DNA of 7,168 nucleotides from Chloroflexota bacterium (lineage in GTDB: Bacteria; Chloroflexota; Dehalococcoidia; Lucifugimonadales; VGZR01). The stretch covers positions 1 to 7,168 of the forward strand of contig JAQBWG010000096.1 of NCBI GenBank assembly GCA_027625225.1. The letters are read 5' to 3'. The position numbers were made by a program, and so were the translations under genes. The notes under the pieces are model-generated. The model ran no database searches, had not been told where the DNA came from, and worked only from the letters and a program-made list of their open reading frames with translations. Positions 6,304-7,168 of this stretch are shown here, piece after piece (within the stretch, counting starts at the first letter, position 1; each line of letters begins with the position of its first letter).

Positions 6304-7168
6304 CAAGCTACTAGAAGTTAAAGACTTGGCCACGTACTTCTTCACAGCCGATGGTGTAGTTAAGGCGGTTGATGGCGTCAGCTATCACGTGGACGAAGGC
6401 GAGTCCATAGCCATCGTGGGAGAAAGTGGTTGCGGCAAAAGTGTTGGCGCACTTTCTGTCATGCGCCTGGTTAGCACGCCGGGCCGGACCGTCCATGGCG
6501 AAGTGCTGTTCGAGGGACAGGATGTCCTCAAGCTGAATGACTCTGAGATGCGAAACATCCGCGGAAACCGCATCGCGATGGTCTTCCAGGAACCTATGAC
6601 GTCTCTTAACCCGGTGTTGACCATCGGCTATCAACTTAAGGAGACCCTGAAACTCCATCTCGGAATGAACAAGGAAGAGGCGACTGAACGCGCAAGCGAA
6701 CTACTGAAACTGGTTGGTATTCCGGACGCCGAGCGGCGCCTGCGCGACTACCCCCACCAATTCAGTGGTGGTATGCGCCAGAGAGTAATGATTGCATTGG
6801 CTCTTAGCTGTAACCCGCGCATCATCATCGCGGACGAGCCGACCACGGCGCTTGACGTTACGATTCAGGCGCAGGTACTTGAAGTCATGATAGGCTTGGC
6901 CGACGAGTTCGGCACGGCGCTCATCATGATTACTCACAACCTCGGCGTTGTAGCACGGTACGCTGAACGGGTCATCGTGATGTATGCCGGGCGAATCATT
7001 GAGAGCGGGACTTCGGAACAGGTATATGGGAAGCCAAGCCATCCTTATACCATTGGACTTTTGAAGTCCGTCCCCCGCCTGGACGAAGAGCGCAAGGCAA
7101 AACTAGATCCGATTGAAGGTCTGCCGCCATTGTTGGTAGACCTGCCAGTGGCGTGTAATTTCGCGCCC
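6296..7168 (+). CDS. OppD/DppD-type peptide ABC transporter ATP-binding protein (3' truncated by window edge)
   Basis: This ATPase would power uptake of oligopeptides, dipeptides, nickel or a similar solute through an ABC importer with a binding protein and two permeases. The frame stays open for 291 codons to the right edge; the usual length is about 320-340, so only the last few dozen residues are missing. Visible motifs are Walker A GESGCGKS (42-49), Q-loop MVFQEPMTSLNP (95-106, Gln98), signature FSGGMRQR (156-163), Walker B IIIADEP (176-182, Glu181) and the switch His214 in ITHNLG. The OppD/DppD C-terminal extension begins with YGKPSHPYTIGLL (244-256) and continues to PIEGLPPLL and CNFAP, where family members carry cysteines that can hold an iron-sulfur cluster. 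The start MANKLLEVKDL has a good ribosome site and matches the family N terminus. Partner permease and binding-protein genes probably lie downstream. The exact substrate cannot be told. Confidence 0.95.
   Translation, partial: MANKLLEVKDLATYFFTADGVVKAVDGVSYHVDEGESIAIVGESGCGKSVGALSVMRLVSTPGRTVHGEVLFEGQDVLKLNDSEMRNIRGNRIAMVFQEPMTSLNPVLTIGYQLKETLKLHLGMNKEEATERASELLKLVGIPDAERRLRDYPHQFSGGMRQRVMIALALSCNPRIIIADEPTTALDVTIQAQVLEVMIGLADEFGTALIMITHNLGVVARYAERVIVMYAGRIIESGTSEQVYGKPSHPYTIGLLKSVPRLDEERKAKLDPIEGLPPLLVDLPVACNFAP

Overview
The window reads as one compact bacterial chromosomal stretch with all genes on the + strand. G+C is visibly high in the first six genes, and the one real intergenic gap is more A/T-rich. 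The content suggests a Chloroflexota bacterium, possibly Dehalococcoidia/SAR202-like. The clues are a bacterial NurA / HAS-barrel protein / HerA trio, a SelB gene, tandem short-chain dehydrogenases and a peptide-type ABC transporter. This placement is inferred from gene content and remembered family resemblance; no marker gene or search supports it.

Region 1 (1-6001) looks like a single transcription unit whose start lies upstream of the window. It holds the C-terminal half of selB (selenocysteine-specific elongation factor), nurA (nuclease), a small HAS-barrel-like protein, herA (hexameric DNA-pumping ATPase) and two tandem paralogous SDR oxidoreductases. Gaps are 2-4 bases, or 4-base ATGA overlaps, so translational coupling is likely. 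NurA, the small protein and HerA probably form a DNA end-processing machine in which HerA drives DNA into or through NurA. The SDRs are probably NAD(H)-dependent enzymes of unknown substrate. They share an unusual lengthened glycine-rich loop and a His where the catalytic Asn normally sits.

Region 2 (6002-6295) is non-coding apart from a possible 9-codon minigene. It holds an imperfect stem-loop, a terminator-like hairpin with a T-run, a good sigma70-type promoter (TTGAGT-17-TACAAT) and a leader of roughly 125 nt. The leader carries a 16-pair imperfect hairpin and an upstream CCCCT segment that can pair with the ribosome binding site of the next gene. This is the least explained part of the window.

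Region 3 (6296-7168) is the start of an OppD/DppD-type ABC transporter ATPase gene, which runs off the right edge with no stop. It probably opens a separate peptide/nickel-type transporter operon.

No rRNA, tRNA, CRISPR array, insertion sequence or phage gene was seen.
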